Positions 49,218 to 57,859 of a DNA stretch of 64,000 nucleotides are shown here, piece after piece; position 1 is the stretch's first letter; every line of letters begins with the position of its first letter. Source of the DNA: WTGU01 sp965242855 (GTDB lineage: Bacteria > Pseudomonadota > Alphaproteobacteria > UBA828); the NCBI GenBank assembly GCA_965242855.1, contig OZ251509.1, forward strand, positions 1,674,001-1,738,000, read 5' to 3'. Below the pieces are notes generated by a model that saw only the letters and a program-made list of their open reading frames with translations, searched no databases and had not been told where the DNA came from. The translations under genes and the position numbers were made by a program.

Positions 49218-49515
49218 GGCCGACGACGCCCGCGATGATCAACGCGATGGAGCCGATCTTCAGCAGGCCCATCGGCTCCTTGAACCAGAGCGTGCCGATC
49301 ACGGCCACCGCCGCCGTGCCGATCCCGGCCCAGATCGCGTAGGACAGGCCGAGATCGATCTTCTTGAGCGCGAGGGCGAACACCCCGAAGCTGATCCCGT
49401 AGAACACGAAGATCAACACCGCGAAGACGGGCTTGGTCAGGCCCGCGCTCAGCTTCATGCAGGTCGTGCCGCCCACCTCGAACAGGATGGCGAGGCCGAG
49501 ATAAACCCAGTGCAT
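49192..49515 (-). CDS. Small multidrug resistance (SMR/EmrE-like) transporter
   Basis: A 107-residue inner-membrane protein with four predicted transmembrane helices. The first helix HWVYLGLAILFEVGGTTCMK contains the essential glutamate (Glu13) that couples proton and drug binding, followed by the EmrE-like SAGLTKP loop. The third helix contains GLSYAIWAGIGTAAVAVIG, and the fourth ends in IAGVVGLNLARG. Family members export quaternary cations, guanidinium or polyamines; the exact substrate cannot be read. A strong ribosome binding site (GGGGAGGAG) lies 6 nt before the ATG at 49515. Only a single subunit gene is present, so it would act as a homodimer. Confidence 0.92.
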   Translation of the reverse strand: MHWVYLGLAILFEVGGTTCMKLSAGLTKPVFAVLIFVFYGISFGVFALALKKIDLGLSYAIWAGIGTAAVAVIGTLWFKEPMGLLKIGSIALIIAGVVGLNLARGAH

Positions 49516-49610
49516 GGCGTGCTCCTCCCCTTCCGGGCGGACGTTTCCCCTTTCCGTCCCGGCTTGTCCCGACATATCCCGCTTCGGGAAGACGCCCCGC
49601 CGGTGCGCGG

Positions 49611-51593
49611 TTACGCGAACTCCACGATGACCTGATCGGCGGCGAGGTTGTCGCCGACGCTGGCGCACACCCTGGCGACCCGCCCGTCGCGTTCGGCGTG
49701 GAGCACGTTCTCCATCTTCATCGCGTCGACGACCGCGACGGGCTGGCCGGCGCGCACCTCCTCGCCCTCGGAAACGTGCAACGCCACCACCCGGCCCGGC
49801 ATCGGCGAGAGCAGAAAGCGCGAGAGATCGAGCGCGGCCTTCTCCGGCATTTTCCCGGCCAGCACCGCCGCGCGCGGCGTGCGCACCCGCGCCACGGCCG
49901 CGAAACCGCGCCAGGCGAGCGTCAGCGCCGTGCCGGTCCGCCCGACCTGGACGACGACCGCCGTCCCGTCCACCGTGCCTTCGAACAGCCGCTCGTGCGG
50001 GCGCCAGTCGCTCTCGACCCGGACGACGCGGCCGTCCCAGGTGACCGAACAGCCCCCCGCCCCGGCGCCGAGACGGACCGCGTGCCGGCTCTCGCCGAGA
50101 TCGACCACCCATTCGTCGGGCGCCGCCGCCGCGCCGGCGAGCCGCCCCGAGATGCGCGCCGCCCGTTCCACCAGCCGCGCATGCATCGCCCCGGCCACCG
50201 GCACGATGATCGCCCGGGCGTCGTCCGAGAGCGCCTTCGGGTCGAAGCCGTCGGCGAACTCCTCTTCGATAAACGACGTGGAAAGCCGCCCCTCCGCGAA
50301 CCGCCGCCGCCCCAGGACGGCATTGAGGAAGCCCGCGTTGTGCGCCACGCCGCGCAGCTCGTAACGATCCAGCGCGTCCCGCATCGTCGCGATGGCGGCG
50401 GCGCGGTCCGGCCCGCAGGCGACGAGCTTGGCGATCATCGGATCGTAGAAGACGGAAATCTCGGACCCCTCCTCGACTCCGGCATCGACGCGGACGGTCG
50501 CGCTCCCGGCCGGCTCGCGGTAGCGCACGAGGCGCCCGACCGAGGGCATGAAGCCCCGCGACGGGTCTTCGGCATAGAGCCGGCATTCGAGCGCCCAGCC
50601 GCGCGGTTTCACGTCGCCCTGGGCCATGGCGAGAGTCTCGCCCGCGGCGATGCGTATCTGCTGCTCGACCAGATCGATCCCGGTGGTCATCTCCGTCACC
50701 GGATGCTCGACCTGGAGGCGCGTGTTCATCTCCAGGAAATAGAACGCGCCCGTCTGGTCGGCGACGAACTCGACCGTGCCGGCCGAGCGGTAGTCGACCG
50801 CCCTGGCGAGCGCGCAGGCCTGCGCGCCCATGGCCTCCCGCGTCGCCTCGTCGAGCAGTGGGCTCGGCGCCTCCTCGATCACCTTCTGATGGCGGCGCTG
50901 GATCGAACACTCGCGCTCCCCCAGATGGACGACGTTGCCGGCGCCATCCGCGAGGATCTGGATCTCGATATGGCGGGGGTCTTCGATGAAGCGCTCGACG
51001 AAGACCCGCCCGTCGCCGAACGCGGCCTCGGCTTCGTTGACGGCCGACGCCATGCTCCCGGCGAGCGCGCCGGGGTCGCGCACCAGCCTCATGCCTTTGC
51101 CACCGCCGCCGGCCGCCGCCTTGATCATGAGCGGATAGCCGATCGCGCGCGCGGCCGCCGCCGCCTCCTCCGCGCAGGCGACGGCCTCCCCGGTGCCCGG
51201 GATCACCGCCACCCCGGCGTCGGCCGCGATCCGGCGGGCGGCGAGCTTGTCGCCCATCGCGGCGATCGCCGGCGCCGGCGGACCGATGAAACCGACGCCC
51301 GCCCCCGCCAGAGCCTCGGCGAACGCCGCGCTCTCGGAGAGGAACCCATAGCCGGGATGAACCGCCTCGGCGCCCGTCCGCCGCACGGCGTCGAGCAGGG
51401 CGTCGACGTTCAGGTAGCTTTCGGCGGCGGAAGCGGGGCCGATTGCCACCGCCTCGTCCGCCATCCGGGTGTGCGGCGCGCCGTCGTCGGCCTCCGAATG
51501 GACGGCGACGGTCCCGATCCCGAGCCGGCGGGCGGTGCGGATCACCCGGCAGGCAATCTCTCCGCGGTTGGCGATCAGGATCCTGGAAAACAA
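49611..51593 (-). CDS. pccA: Biotin carboxylase/biotin carrier subunit, propionyl-CoA carboxylase alpha type
   Basis: A 660-residue subunit that carboxylates its own biotin at the cost of ATP. The biotin carboxylase domain covers about residues 1-450: FSRILIANRGEIACRVIRTA, AEAVHPGYGFLSESAAFAEA, the ATP-grasp loop KAAAGGGGKGMRLV, GERECSIQRRHQKVIEEAPS and EMNTRLQVEHPVTEM. A BT-like linker follows, then a carrier domain from about 585 with LLSPMPGRVVALHVSEGEEV and the biotinylated Lys626 in AMKM. The ID-LVEQQIRIAAGE region and the linker match PccA better than the methylcrotonyl-CoA alpha subunit. The start is taken as TTG 51593 (just before FSRILIANRGE), with GAGG upstream; the open frame extends 44 codons further but without homology. 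No carboxyltransferase gene is adjacent; the only one in the window is the MccB-like gene about 44 kb away. Confidence 0.88.
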   Translation of the reverse strand: MFSRILIANRGEIACRVIRTARRLGIGTVAVHSEADDGAPHTRMADEAVAIGPASAAESYLNVDALLDAVRRTGAEAVHPGYGFLSESAAFAEALAGAGVGFIGPPAPAIAAMGDKLAARRIAADAGVAVIPGTGEAVACAEEAAAAARAIGYPLMIKAAAGGGGKGMRLVRDPGALAGSMASAVNEAEAAFGDGRVFVERFIEDPRHIEIQILADGAGNVVHLGERECSIQRRHQKVIEEAPSPLLDEATREAMGAQACALARAVDYRSAGTVEFVADQTGAFYFLEMNTRLQVEHPVTEMTTGIDLVEQQIRIAAGETLAMAQGDVKPRGWALECRLYAEDPSRGFMPSVGRLVRYREPAGSATVRVDAGVEEGSEISVFYDPMIAKLVACGPDRAAAIATMRDALDRYELRGVAHNAGFLNAVLGRRRFAEGRLSTSFIEEEFADGFDPKALSDDARAIIVPVAGAMHARLVERAARISGRLAGAAAAPDEWVVDLGESRHAVRLGAGAGGCSVTWDGRVVRVESDWRPHERLFEGTVDGTAVVVQVGRTGTALTLAWRGFAAVARVRTPRAAVLAGKMPEKAALDLSRFLLSPMPGRVVALHVSEGEEVRAGQPVAVVDAMKMENVLHAERDGRVARVCASVGDNLAADQVIVEFA

Positions 51594-51739
51594 CGCAGCC
51601 TCACGCTCCGACCCGGTTTCATCGGTGAAATCATGTTCCGCAGCAAGCACTTGCCCTGTGGCGAGGGTTCCTCGACGCGAACGGATCGTACCCTGGATTC
51701 GTCCGGCCTCCAAATGCGCGCACACCGTGGCGGCGCAGC

Positions 51740-51769
51740 TTGTGACGCGCCCGGCACGGCGGTTATGTT
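51740..51769 (+). promoter_or_regulatory. Candidate promoter of the class-III aminotransferase gene
   Basis: TTGTGA at 51740-51745 and TATGTT at 51764-51769, spacer 18 bp, lie 30 bp before the ATG in the 206-bp divergent region with pccA. The rest of that region shows no clear signal. Confidence 0.4.
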
Positions 51770-51799
51770 GCGCCGATCAAGGAAGCGCGGGGCGCGCCG

Positions 51800-53134
51800 A
51801 TGGCGACGAGAACCGGAACGGGCGGCGGGAATCTCGACCTCGAAAGCGCCGTCGCGGAGGCGACGGCCCGCTACGTTGCGGCCAATCCGGGGAGCCGGGC
51901 GCAGTTCGAACGGGCGCGCGCCAGCCTGCCCGGCGGCAATACGCGGACGGGCATGTTCTACACGCCCTTCCCGCTCGCCGTGGAGAAGGCGGCGGGCGCG
52001 ACCCTGACTGACGTCGACGGCCACGCCTACACCGACTTCGCCGGTGATTTCACCGCCGGGCTCTACGGCCACTCGCACCCGGTGCTCCGCGAGGCGGTGC
52101 TGCGGGCACTGGACGCCGGGATGGTCTTCGGCTCCGCCAGCCCCTGCGAGGAGCGGTTGGCGGCGCTCGTCTGCGCCCGCTTCCCGTCGATCGAGCGGGT
52201 GCGCTTCACCAATTCGGGCACCGAGGGCAACACCATGGCGCTGGCGACCGCCCGCGCGGTGACCGGCAGGGACGCGGTGATGGTGTTCGAGGGCGGCTAT
52301 CACGGGGCCACGCTCTCCTTCCCCCGCGAAGGAGCGCCGCTCAACGCGCCCTTCCCCTTCGTGATCGCGCCCTACAACGATGCGGAGTACGCCCGCCGTT
52401 TGATCGCGGAGAACGCGCGCCGGCTGGCGGCGGTGCTGGTCGAGCCGCTCCAGGGGGCGTCCGGCTCCATCCCGGGCGCGCCCGCGTTCCTCGGTGCGCT
52501 GCGCGAAGCCTGCACCGAGAGCGGCGCGTTGCTGATCTTCGACGAGGTGATGACATCGCGGCTCGCGCCCGACGGGCGCCAGGGCCAGCTCGGCATCGTT
52601 CCCGACATGACCACGCTCGGCAAATATGTCGGCGGCGGTTTCTCTTTCGGCGCCTTCGGCGGGCCGGCGGCGATCATGGACCGCTACGACCCGGCCCGGG
52701 TGGACGCCTTCGTCCATCACGGCACGTTCAACAACAACGTCTTCTCGCTGACGGCCGGCGCGGCCGGGCTCGAAACGATCCTGACGCCGGCGACGCAGAA
52801 CGCCCTCAACGCTTCCGGTGATGCGCTTCGCCGCGCCCTGAACGACCTTGCCGCCCGGCACGGCGCACCGTTCCAGGCCACAGGGCTCGGCTCGATCATG
52901 ACCTTGCACTTCCAGCGGGAGCCCGTGCGGTCGGTCCGCGATCTCGCGCCGCGCGATTCGCGCCTGCGCCAGTTGCTGCACCTGGACCTGATCGACAAGG
53001 GCTTCTTCACGACGCGGCGCGGCTTCATCGCGCTCTCGCTCGCCATCACCGAGGCGGACCGCGCCGGCTTCATCGAGGCGGTGGACGATTTCCTGGCTCA
53101 CCACGGCCGCCTGCTCGATACCGAACCCGCGTAA
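51800..53134 (+). CDS. Class-III PLP aminotransferase, glutamate-1-semialdehyde aminomutase-like
   Basis: A 444-residue PLP enzyme. The pattern ASLPGGNTRTGMFYTPFPLA, DVDGHAYTDFAGDFTAGLYG, HSHPVLREAVLRAL, RFTNSGTEGNTMALATARAV, FEGGYHGA and LLIFDEVMTSRLAPDG is that of HemL-like class-III aminotransferases; the PLP lysine is Lys275 in TTLGKYVGGGFSFGAFGG. The C-terminal HHGTFNNNVFSLTAGAAG replaces the GTLSGNP form of true HemL, so this is more likely a catabolic aminotransferase or mutase than the heme enzyme. An SnoaL-like gene follows 35 bp downstream, and catabolic genes lie further on, which fits an accessory metabolic role with unknown substrate. Confidence 0.85.
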   Translation: MATRTGTGGGNLDLESAVAEATARYVAANPGSRAQFERARASLPGGNTRTGMFYTPFPLAVEKAAGATLTDVDGHAYTDFAGDFTAGLYGHSHPVLREAVLRALDAGMVFGSASPCEERLAALVCARFPSIERVRFTNSGTEGNTMALATARAVTGRDAVMVFEGGYHGATLSFPREGAPLNAPFPFVIAPYNDAEYARRLIAENARRLAAVLVEPLQGASGSIPGAPAFLGALREACTESGALLIFDEVMTSRLAPDGRQGQLGIVPDMTTLGKYVGGGFSFGAFGGPAAIMDRYDPARVDAFVHHGTFNNNVFSLTAGAAGLETILTPATQNALNASGDALRRALNDLAARHGAPFQATGLGSIMTLHFQREPVRSVRDLAPRDSRLRQLLHLDLIDKGFFTTRRGFIALSLAITEADRAGFIEAVDDFLAHHGRLLDTEPA

Positions 53135-53169
53135 GCAGACGCGCCATCCACCATCCGGAGGATAAGGGA

Positions 53170-53568
53170 ATGAACGACGACGAGCGCCGCAATCTCGCGG
53201 TCATCACCGAGGTGTGCGATGCCTTCAACCGCCACGACGTCGAGGGCGTCCTCCGTCATTTCACCGCCGACGCGGCGTGGCTCCTCTCGCGCGGCACGCC
53301 GCCGGAGGGCGAGCGGGTGGTGGGGACGGAAGCGCTCCGCGCCATGCTCAGGCGGCGCTTCCGCACCATTCCCGACATGGCGTGGGAGATTCGCAGCCAC
53401 TGGGTGGGCGGCAACCGCGGCTGCTCCGAATGGCGGGTCACCGGCACGGAGACCAACGGCAACCGGCTCGACTGGCTCGGCTGCGACATCTGGGAGCTGG
53501 ACGGGGACGGCAGGATCGTCACGAAGGACACCTACTGGAAATACGCCGGCGCGGAGGCACCGGAATAG
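53170..53568 (+). CDS. SnoaL/NTF2-like family protein
   Basis: A 132-residue protein with an NTF2-like cone fold, judged from VITEVCDAFNRHDVEGVLRH, FTADAAWLLSRG, VGTEALRAMLRRRFRTIPDM, WRVTGTETNGNRLDWLGCDI and GRIVTKDTYWKY. This is the common arrangement of SnoaL-like polyketide cyclases, limonene-epoxide hydrolase relatives and uncharacterised steroid-isomerase-like proteins; no specific reaction can be given. A GGAGG ribosome binding site lies upstream of the ATG. It probably forms an operon with the aminotransferase 35 bp before it. The following 105 bp show only a 10-bp palindrome (ATACCGGTAT, 53573-53582) and mark the border to an AT-rich gene. Confidence 0.8.
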   Translation: MNDDERRNLAVITEVCDAFNRHDVEGVLRHFTADAAWLLSRGTPPEGERVVGTEALRAMLRRRFRTIPDMAWEIRSHWVGGNRGCSEWRVTGTETNGNRLDWLGCDIWELDGDGRIVTKDTYWKYAGAEAPE

Positions 53569-53673
53569 CCCGATACCGGTATTGCTGCCAACCAGAGCTT
53601 GAAGAATCTGGTGATCTACGACGCGAGCACCGAACGCGCGGAGCAGCCCCTCCTCTGCACTCACCACCGAAGC

Positions 53674-55449
53674 TCAAAATTCGCTATACTCCGCCAACTC
53701 ATCCTCGTCCTTGGTAGAGGAGGAGCTTCTGAGGGATTCCCCTACGATTTCCCGAACCCGAGCAATAATAAGCTTCGCTCGCTTTTCACAAAATCCCTCA
53801 AAGTTACTGATTGAAAAACTCTCTGACCAAGACTCATCGGATGGATCTCCAGGAATCATGCTATCTCTCAATCTCCTTTTCAAACCACCGAGCGTCCCAT
53901 GTTTCCGTGCCTGCGCTGCTATATCTCCAAAGTACTCCTTTGGATATCCTTCACCAAGACGTTCGTTAGACTTCTCCAAGATCGGAATACGGTTACAAAT
54001 ACCATCCAATATATCTCGAGGAAGGCCGTGTTTCTTGCCCGCGTTACTCGGGAAAATATGGTGACTGTGAAGTACGGATTCGGAATCAATACGATACCCC
54101 TCAACGAGATCTTGACGGATCGTCATCGCAAATACGTTTTGCAATGCCTTGTACCTCACATCTGACGGTTTGAGCTTTAAGAGCGTCGCTGCGTCCAAGA
54201 CCACTTCCTGTACGTTGGGCTGCCTTCCTCCCTCCAGATATTGGCGCAATGCGTTAAAATCCTGCGCAATATTGTAGTTAGAGGCTTGCGATGCGCCAGC
54301 CTGCATTATCCTGCTGAAGTACCATCGCCTGATGAAATCGGGATCTTTCCATATCTCCTCCGACGCACTGTCCTGAAACAAATTTCTGACAGCTGCCATT
54401 GCAACCAAAACGTTATGGCTCGGTAATGTCTCCGGTCTCGCACCCTGAGCCCGTGCCCACCTATAGGTCTCCGCGAGAGCCTCCGAGGACTTGGCCCACT
54501 CCTGCGTAATCCTCCCACCGGTCAACGCCAAAATATCGCTCCTCGTAGCTTCGGGGGATTTTTTATCTCGCACCGCAGATGCCAAGCAAAGGACCTGCAA
54601 TACGCGCTCGCCGTCAACCTCATAATTTTTCAAAATAGGATAGTTTTCCAATGCCCCTGTCCACAAGCTTCGCAAATCTGGCTTGGGATAGAATCGAGCG
54701 ACGGCAAGGTCAAATGTAGTTAACCGCGTCCCTGTGCTATTTATGGTCTCGAAAACCCGACACACGGACTCGACGCCGCTTCCACGCTCAAGAGTCACCA
54801 CGGGGATTTTGTAATTCCTGATGGTCTCAAAAATACCTTTTATAATAGCGGCTGCCTCGCGTGCTTTCCCTCGATTCTCCGCAAATTGCGGAAAGTCACC
54901 CGAGTCTTCAATATACTCGCTAACATAAATATCTGACTTCTTCTGATCAAGTATTATGTCTGCACGAAGCAGCTTGTTACGATCTTTCCTATCCGGTTCT
55001 GTCTTTCCGCGTTTCCTGGTCTTGATCCAAAAAATTTCCCCCTCACAATGCCGTTGATACAAATCCTTAAGATCAAAATAATAAAGTTTTTCGGGATGAG
55101 AATTCAAAAAAACACGAGCTACCGACGTTGTTCTCTGTTGGCCATCCAAGATGTAGGAATGTACTTCCCTGTTGTGGGATTGTACATCGGATGGATTTTC
55201 AAGAAGATTATCATCCGGCGCATGTTCTTTCCGAATTTCCGCCTCAATCTTTCGAGATGCAAGCGGCAAATCTGGCGTTCTATCCAACAATAATAAAGAT
55301 CCGATAGGATATGATCGTGACATCGAATCGATCAGCAGTTTGACCTGAGCTTCGCGCCAGATGAATTGACGTTGGAATTGGGGAATCGTCAGACTGCCGT
55401 CTTTCGCTCTCCTGAGAAGCTCGCCGAGACTGAAGCTCGTGGTCTGCAT
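53674..55449 (-). CDS. DUF262 and HNH domain protein (GmrSD/BrxU-like type IV restriction family)
   Basis: A 591-residue protein. The N-terminal DUF262 (ParB/Srx-like NTPase) domain starts with FSLGELLRRAKDGSLTIPQF, has QFIWREAQVKLLIDSM and the diagnostic DGQQR motif at residues 102-106 (YILDGQQRTTSVARVFL). VCRVFETINSTGTRLTTFDL is also typical. A C-terminal DUF1524-like HNH nuclease motif, HHIFPSNAGKKHGLPRD, begins at residue 463 and continues into NRIPILEKSNERLGEGYPKE. Known relatives (GmrSD, BrxU) cut modified phage DNA. The gene is clearly AT-richer than its neighbours and uses different codons, which suggests recent transfer. The ATG at 55449 has AGGAGG 6 nt upstream; it begins 16 bp after the amidohydrolase stop, so it may be expressed from that operon. 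No methylase or other defence partner is adjacent. Confidence 0.88.
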   Translation of the reverse strand: MQTTSFSLGELLRRAKDGSLTIPQFQRQFIWREAQVKLLIDSMSRSYPIGSLLLLDRTPDLPLASRKIEAEIRKEHAPDDNLLENPSDVQSHNREVHSYILDGQQRTTSVARVFLNSHPEKLYYFDLKDLYQRHCEGEIFWIKTRKRGKTEPDRKDRNKLLRADIILDQKKSDIYVSEYIEDSGDFPQFAENRGKAREAAAIIKGIFETIRNYKIPVVTLERGSGVESVCRVFETINSTGTRLTTFDLAVARFYPKPDLRSLWTGALENYPILKNYEVDGERVLQVLCLASAVRDKKSPEATRSDILALTGGRITQEWAKSSEALAETYRWARAQGARPETLPSHNVLVAMAAVRNLFQDSASEEIWKDPDFIRRWYFSRIMQAGASQASNYNIAQDFNALRQYLEGGRQPNVQEVVLDAATLLKLKPSDVRYKALQNVFAMTIRQDLVEGYRIDSESVLHSHHIFPSNAGKKHGLPRDILDGICNRIPILEKSNERLGEGYPKEYFGDIAAQARKHGTLGGLKRRLRDSMIPGDPSDESWSESFSISNFEGFCEKRAKLIIARVREIVGESLRSSSSTKDEDELAEYSEF

Positions 55450-55465
55450 TTCGCTACCTCCTACC

Positions 55466-56833
55466 TTATTCCGCTGCCTCGGCAACGGCGGGGCGGGCGA
55501 GGCCGATCTCGGCGATGCGCTCCTGGGTATAGACCTGGTGCCACATCTCGTAGGAGAATTCGGAGCGCAGGCGCTTGACGTCCGGGTTGAGGGCAAGTTC
55601 AACCGGCGCGCCGTTCAGGAAGATGCGGCGGATACGGCTCCGGTCCTGCAGCTGGGAAATGTCGGCCAACGGGTCGCCGTCGAACACCAGGATGTCGGCG
55701 AGCCGGCCCTCCTCGATAGCCCCGACGCGCCCGGCCTCGCGCACGAAGAGGCCGTTGTTGACGGTGGCGCAGCGCAGGGCCTCGGCAGGCGAAAGGCCGA
55801 GATAAGTCACCATGTGCTCCAGCTCGCGCGCATGCCATTCGCCGTAGGGCGTCACGGCGAAGCCCGAATCGGTGCCGGAGAGGAGCGTCACGCCGGCCTC
55901 GCGCGCCTTGCCAAGCGCGCGCCGGGCGGCCTCGATCTCGCGCCTGTGGGCGTCCGGGAAACCCGGATAGCAGCCGTCGCCGGGCCGCGTGAAATCGATG
56001 TCGTTGACCACCAGGCTCAAGGTCGGGCAGATCATGCAGCCGTTCTCGAGCACGGCCTCGAGGCCCGCGTCGTCCATCCACGAGGCGTGGAGGATCACGT
56101 CGACCCCGGCGCGCGCCGAATAGAGCACGGCCTCGGCGCCGCGGGCGTGGACCACCACCTTCTTGCCCAGGCGGTGGGCCTCGGCGACCATGGCGGTGGT
56201 CTCCTCCTGGTTGTAGCCGGCGACCAGGACGCTGGTCATCGGGTTCATCGAATCGCCGTCCATGGCGATCTTGATGAAGTCCACCCCGTCCTTGGCCATG
56301 GTGCGGATCTCGGCGATTCCCTCGGCCGCGTCGCGCGCGAGCACGCCGATGGACGTCTCGGGGACGCCGATCCAGCTCGGATACCAGTCGGACAGGCCCT
56401 GGCGGTTGGTGATCTGGCGCCCGGAGCAGGTGACGCGGGGGCCGACGAAGAGGCCGGCGTCGATGGCGTCGCGGATGGACGGCGTGACGCGGCCGCTGGT
56501 GGTCGGGTCGGCCAGGGAAGTGAAGCCCGCGGCGAGGACCCGCTGCGCCGCCTCCATGCCGCGCAGCGCCCGGAACTCGACCGGCGCGTAGAGGTCGATG
56601 TCCTCCTCCGTCCGGGCGTTGCCGTAGGAAAGGTGGACGTGGACATCGATCAGGCCGGGCATCACGAAATGGCCGGAATGGTCGAGCACCTCGTCGTCCG
56701 GCGCCGGCCGGGGCGCGCCCGCGGTCTCCCCCACATAGGCGATCCGCTCGCCGTCGAGCACCACGGTCCGGTCGGTCGCCGCGTTGTCCTCGAAGCCGGT
56801 GAACAGGCGGCCGCATCGAATGTGTCTGCGCAT
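55466..56833 (-). CDS. Amidohydrolase family protein (metal-dependent hydrolase)
   Basis: A 455-residue enzyme of the amidohydrolase superfamily (imidazolonepropionase/prolidase-like branch). The metal site begins with His65 and His67 in VMPGLIDVHVHLSYG. Further ligands are expected from the lysine in VDFIKIAMDGDSMNP, the histidines in KKVVVHARGAEAV and GVDVILHASWMDD, and the aspartate in LLSGTDSGFAVTPYG. The C-terminal composite domain strand includes GRLADILVFDGDPLADI. The substrate is unknown; related enzymes open cyclic amides or cleave dipeptides. It starts 23 bp after the alpha/beta hydrolase gene and is probably co-transcribed with it and with the downstream DUF262 gene. Confidence 0.88.
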   Translation of the reverse strand: MRRHIRCGRLFTGFEDNAATDRTVVLDGERIAYVGETAGAPRPAPDDEVLDHSGHFVMPGLIDVHVHLSYGNARTEEDIDLYAPVEFRALRGMEAAQRVLAAGFTSLADPTTSGRVTPSIRDAIDAGLFVGPRVTCSGRQITNRQGLSDWYPSWIGVPETSIGVLARDAAEGIAEIRTMAKDGVDFIKIAMDGDSMNPMTSVLVAGYNQEETTAMVAEAHRLGKKVVVHARGAEAVLYSARAGVDVILHASWMDDAGLEAVLENGCMICPTLSLVVNDIDFTRPGDGCYPGFPDAHRREIEAARRALGKAREAGVTLLSGTDSGFAVTPYGEWHARELEHMVTYLGLSPAEALRCATVNNGLFVREAGRVGAIEEGRLADILVFDGDPLADISQLQDRSRIRRIFLNGAPVELALNPDVKRLRSEFSYEMWHQVYTQERIAEIGLARPAVAEAAE

Positions 56834-56856
56834 GGCTCGTCCTCGTCGTCGCGCCG

Positions 56857-57669
56857 TCAGCCGAAGAGCATTCGCGCCGCGGCCAGGAATTTATCGGGAT
56901 GTTCGAGCGCCGGCGAATGGCCGCAGCGGGCGATCACGAAACTGTCCGCCCGGGGGATGGCGCGCGCCATCACGCGGGTGTTCTCCTCGTAGGGGAAGGG
57001 CCGGTCGTCGCGGCCGTGCATCATCACCACGTCGCAGGCGAGCGCCGCCAGCCGCTCGGCCGGGAGCACCGCGGCGTCGATGAAGCGCTGCTTGTCGCCC
57101 GCGAACATGCTGCGGAAATAGGGGCCGTAATCGCCGTCGTGAAGGATCGCCATGCGGGCGTCGAGGAACGCATCGGTGATGACGGAAGGGTCGTGAACCA
57201 GGGTCTCGGCCGCGCGGCGCAACTCGTCCCGCGTCTCGGGGAAGCGCCAGCAGATTTCGGTGTCGGCGTTGGCCTTGGCCGGGGCGCCCATCGCGCCCGT
57301 GGTCATGACCCGGGTCACGCGCGGCGCCTCCATGGCGAGGCCGAGCGCGAGGCTGGCCGAGAGCGAATGGCCGATGACGCCGGCCTCGCCCGCCGGCAGG
57401 AGGTCGAGCACGGCCCGCGCCTGGCGCCGCCAGAGGGCCAGGTCGAAGAACGGCTCCGCCGCCTTGCGGCCGGAGGCGCCGAAGCCGATCAGGTCGGCGG
57501 CGACGATCCGGTAACGCGCGGCCAGCGGCTCGATCACCAGACGCCAGTTGCCGACGGTGCCGGCGCCGGGGCCGGAGCCGTGCAGCATCAGGATCGGGAA
57601 GCCCTCCCCCCCTTCCCAGAGGTGGACCCGATGCCCCTCCACGTCGATGTCGCGTTCCGCAAGCGCCAT
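56857..57669 (-). CDS. Alpha/beta hydrolase, meta-cleavage-product hydrolase-like
   Basis: A 270-residue serine hydrolase. The oxyanion segment LMLHGSGPGAGTVGNWR is the form seen in C-C bond hydrolases acting on aromatic ring-cleavage products. The nucleophile is Ser102 in GVIGHSLSASLALGLA, the acid lies in VMMHGRDDRPFPYEE, and the base is His251 in IARCGHSPALEHP. Because no ring-cleavage dioxygenase is present nearby, an ester or lactone substrate is also possible. It is the first gene of the minus-strand operon reading out of the divergent region that contains a 24-bp palindrome. Confidence 0.87.
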   Translation of the reverse strand: MALAERDIDVEGHRVHLWEGGEGFPILMLHGSGPGAGTVGNWRLVIEPLAARYRIVAADLIGFGASGRKAAEPFFDLALWRRQARAVLDLLPAGEAGVIGHSLSASLALGLAMEAPRVTRVMTTGAMGAPAKANADTEICWRFPETRDELRRAAETLVHDPSVITDAFLDARMAILHDGDYGPYFRSMFAGDKQRFIDAAVLPAERLAALACDVVMMHGRDDRPFPYEENTRVMARAIPRADSFVIARCGHSPALEHPDKFLAAARMLFG

Positions 57670-57735
57670 GTCCCGGACCCGTCCGGCGTTTCCGCAGGCG
57701 CGGAGCTTATCACGTGTCGCTCCCGTTGGCTTCCG

Positions 57736-57759
57736 GCAATCGACGGCGCCGTCGATTGC
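57736..57759. promoter_or_regulatory. 24-bp perfect palindrome, candidate operator
   Basis: gcaatcgacggc is followed directly by its reverse complement gccgtcgattgc, with no mismatch and no spacer. It lies in the 190-bp region between the divergent hydrolase and monooxygenase genes, 4 bp upstream of a plausible -35 box. A dimeric repressor or activator binding there could control both directions. No regulator gene is in the window. Confidence 0.6.
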
Positions 57760-57763
57760 GCGG

Positions 57764-57793
57764 TTGGCAGGGGCGCGCGCTTCTTGCTATTGA
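57764..57793 (+). promoter_or_regulatory. Candidate promoter of the flavin monooxygenase gene
   Basis: TTGGCA at 57764-57769 and TATTGA at 57788-57793, spacer 18 bp, lie directly beside the palindrome and 66 bp before the ATG. Confidence 0.4.
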
Positions 57794-57859
57794 GCGGCGG
57801 CGACGCGGCCGGCTGGGCCGGCGCGCCGGAGGACGGGAGCGGAACGGACGGGAACGACC

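Noticed and set aside
53573..53582. 10-bp palindrome ATACCGGTAT after the SnoaL-like gene as terminator or insertion site
   Set aside because: Too short, no T-run and no matching copy at the other edge of the AT-rich gene.
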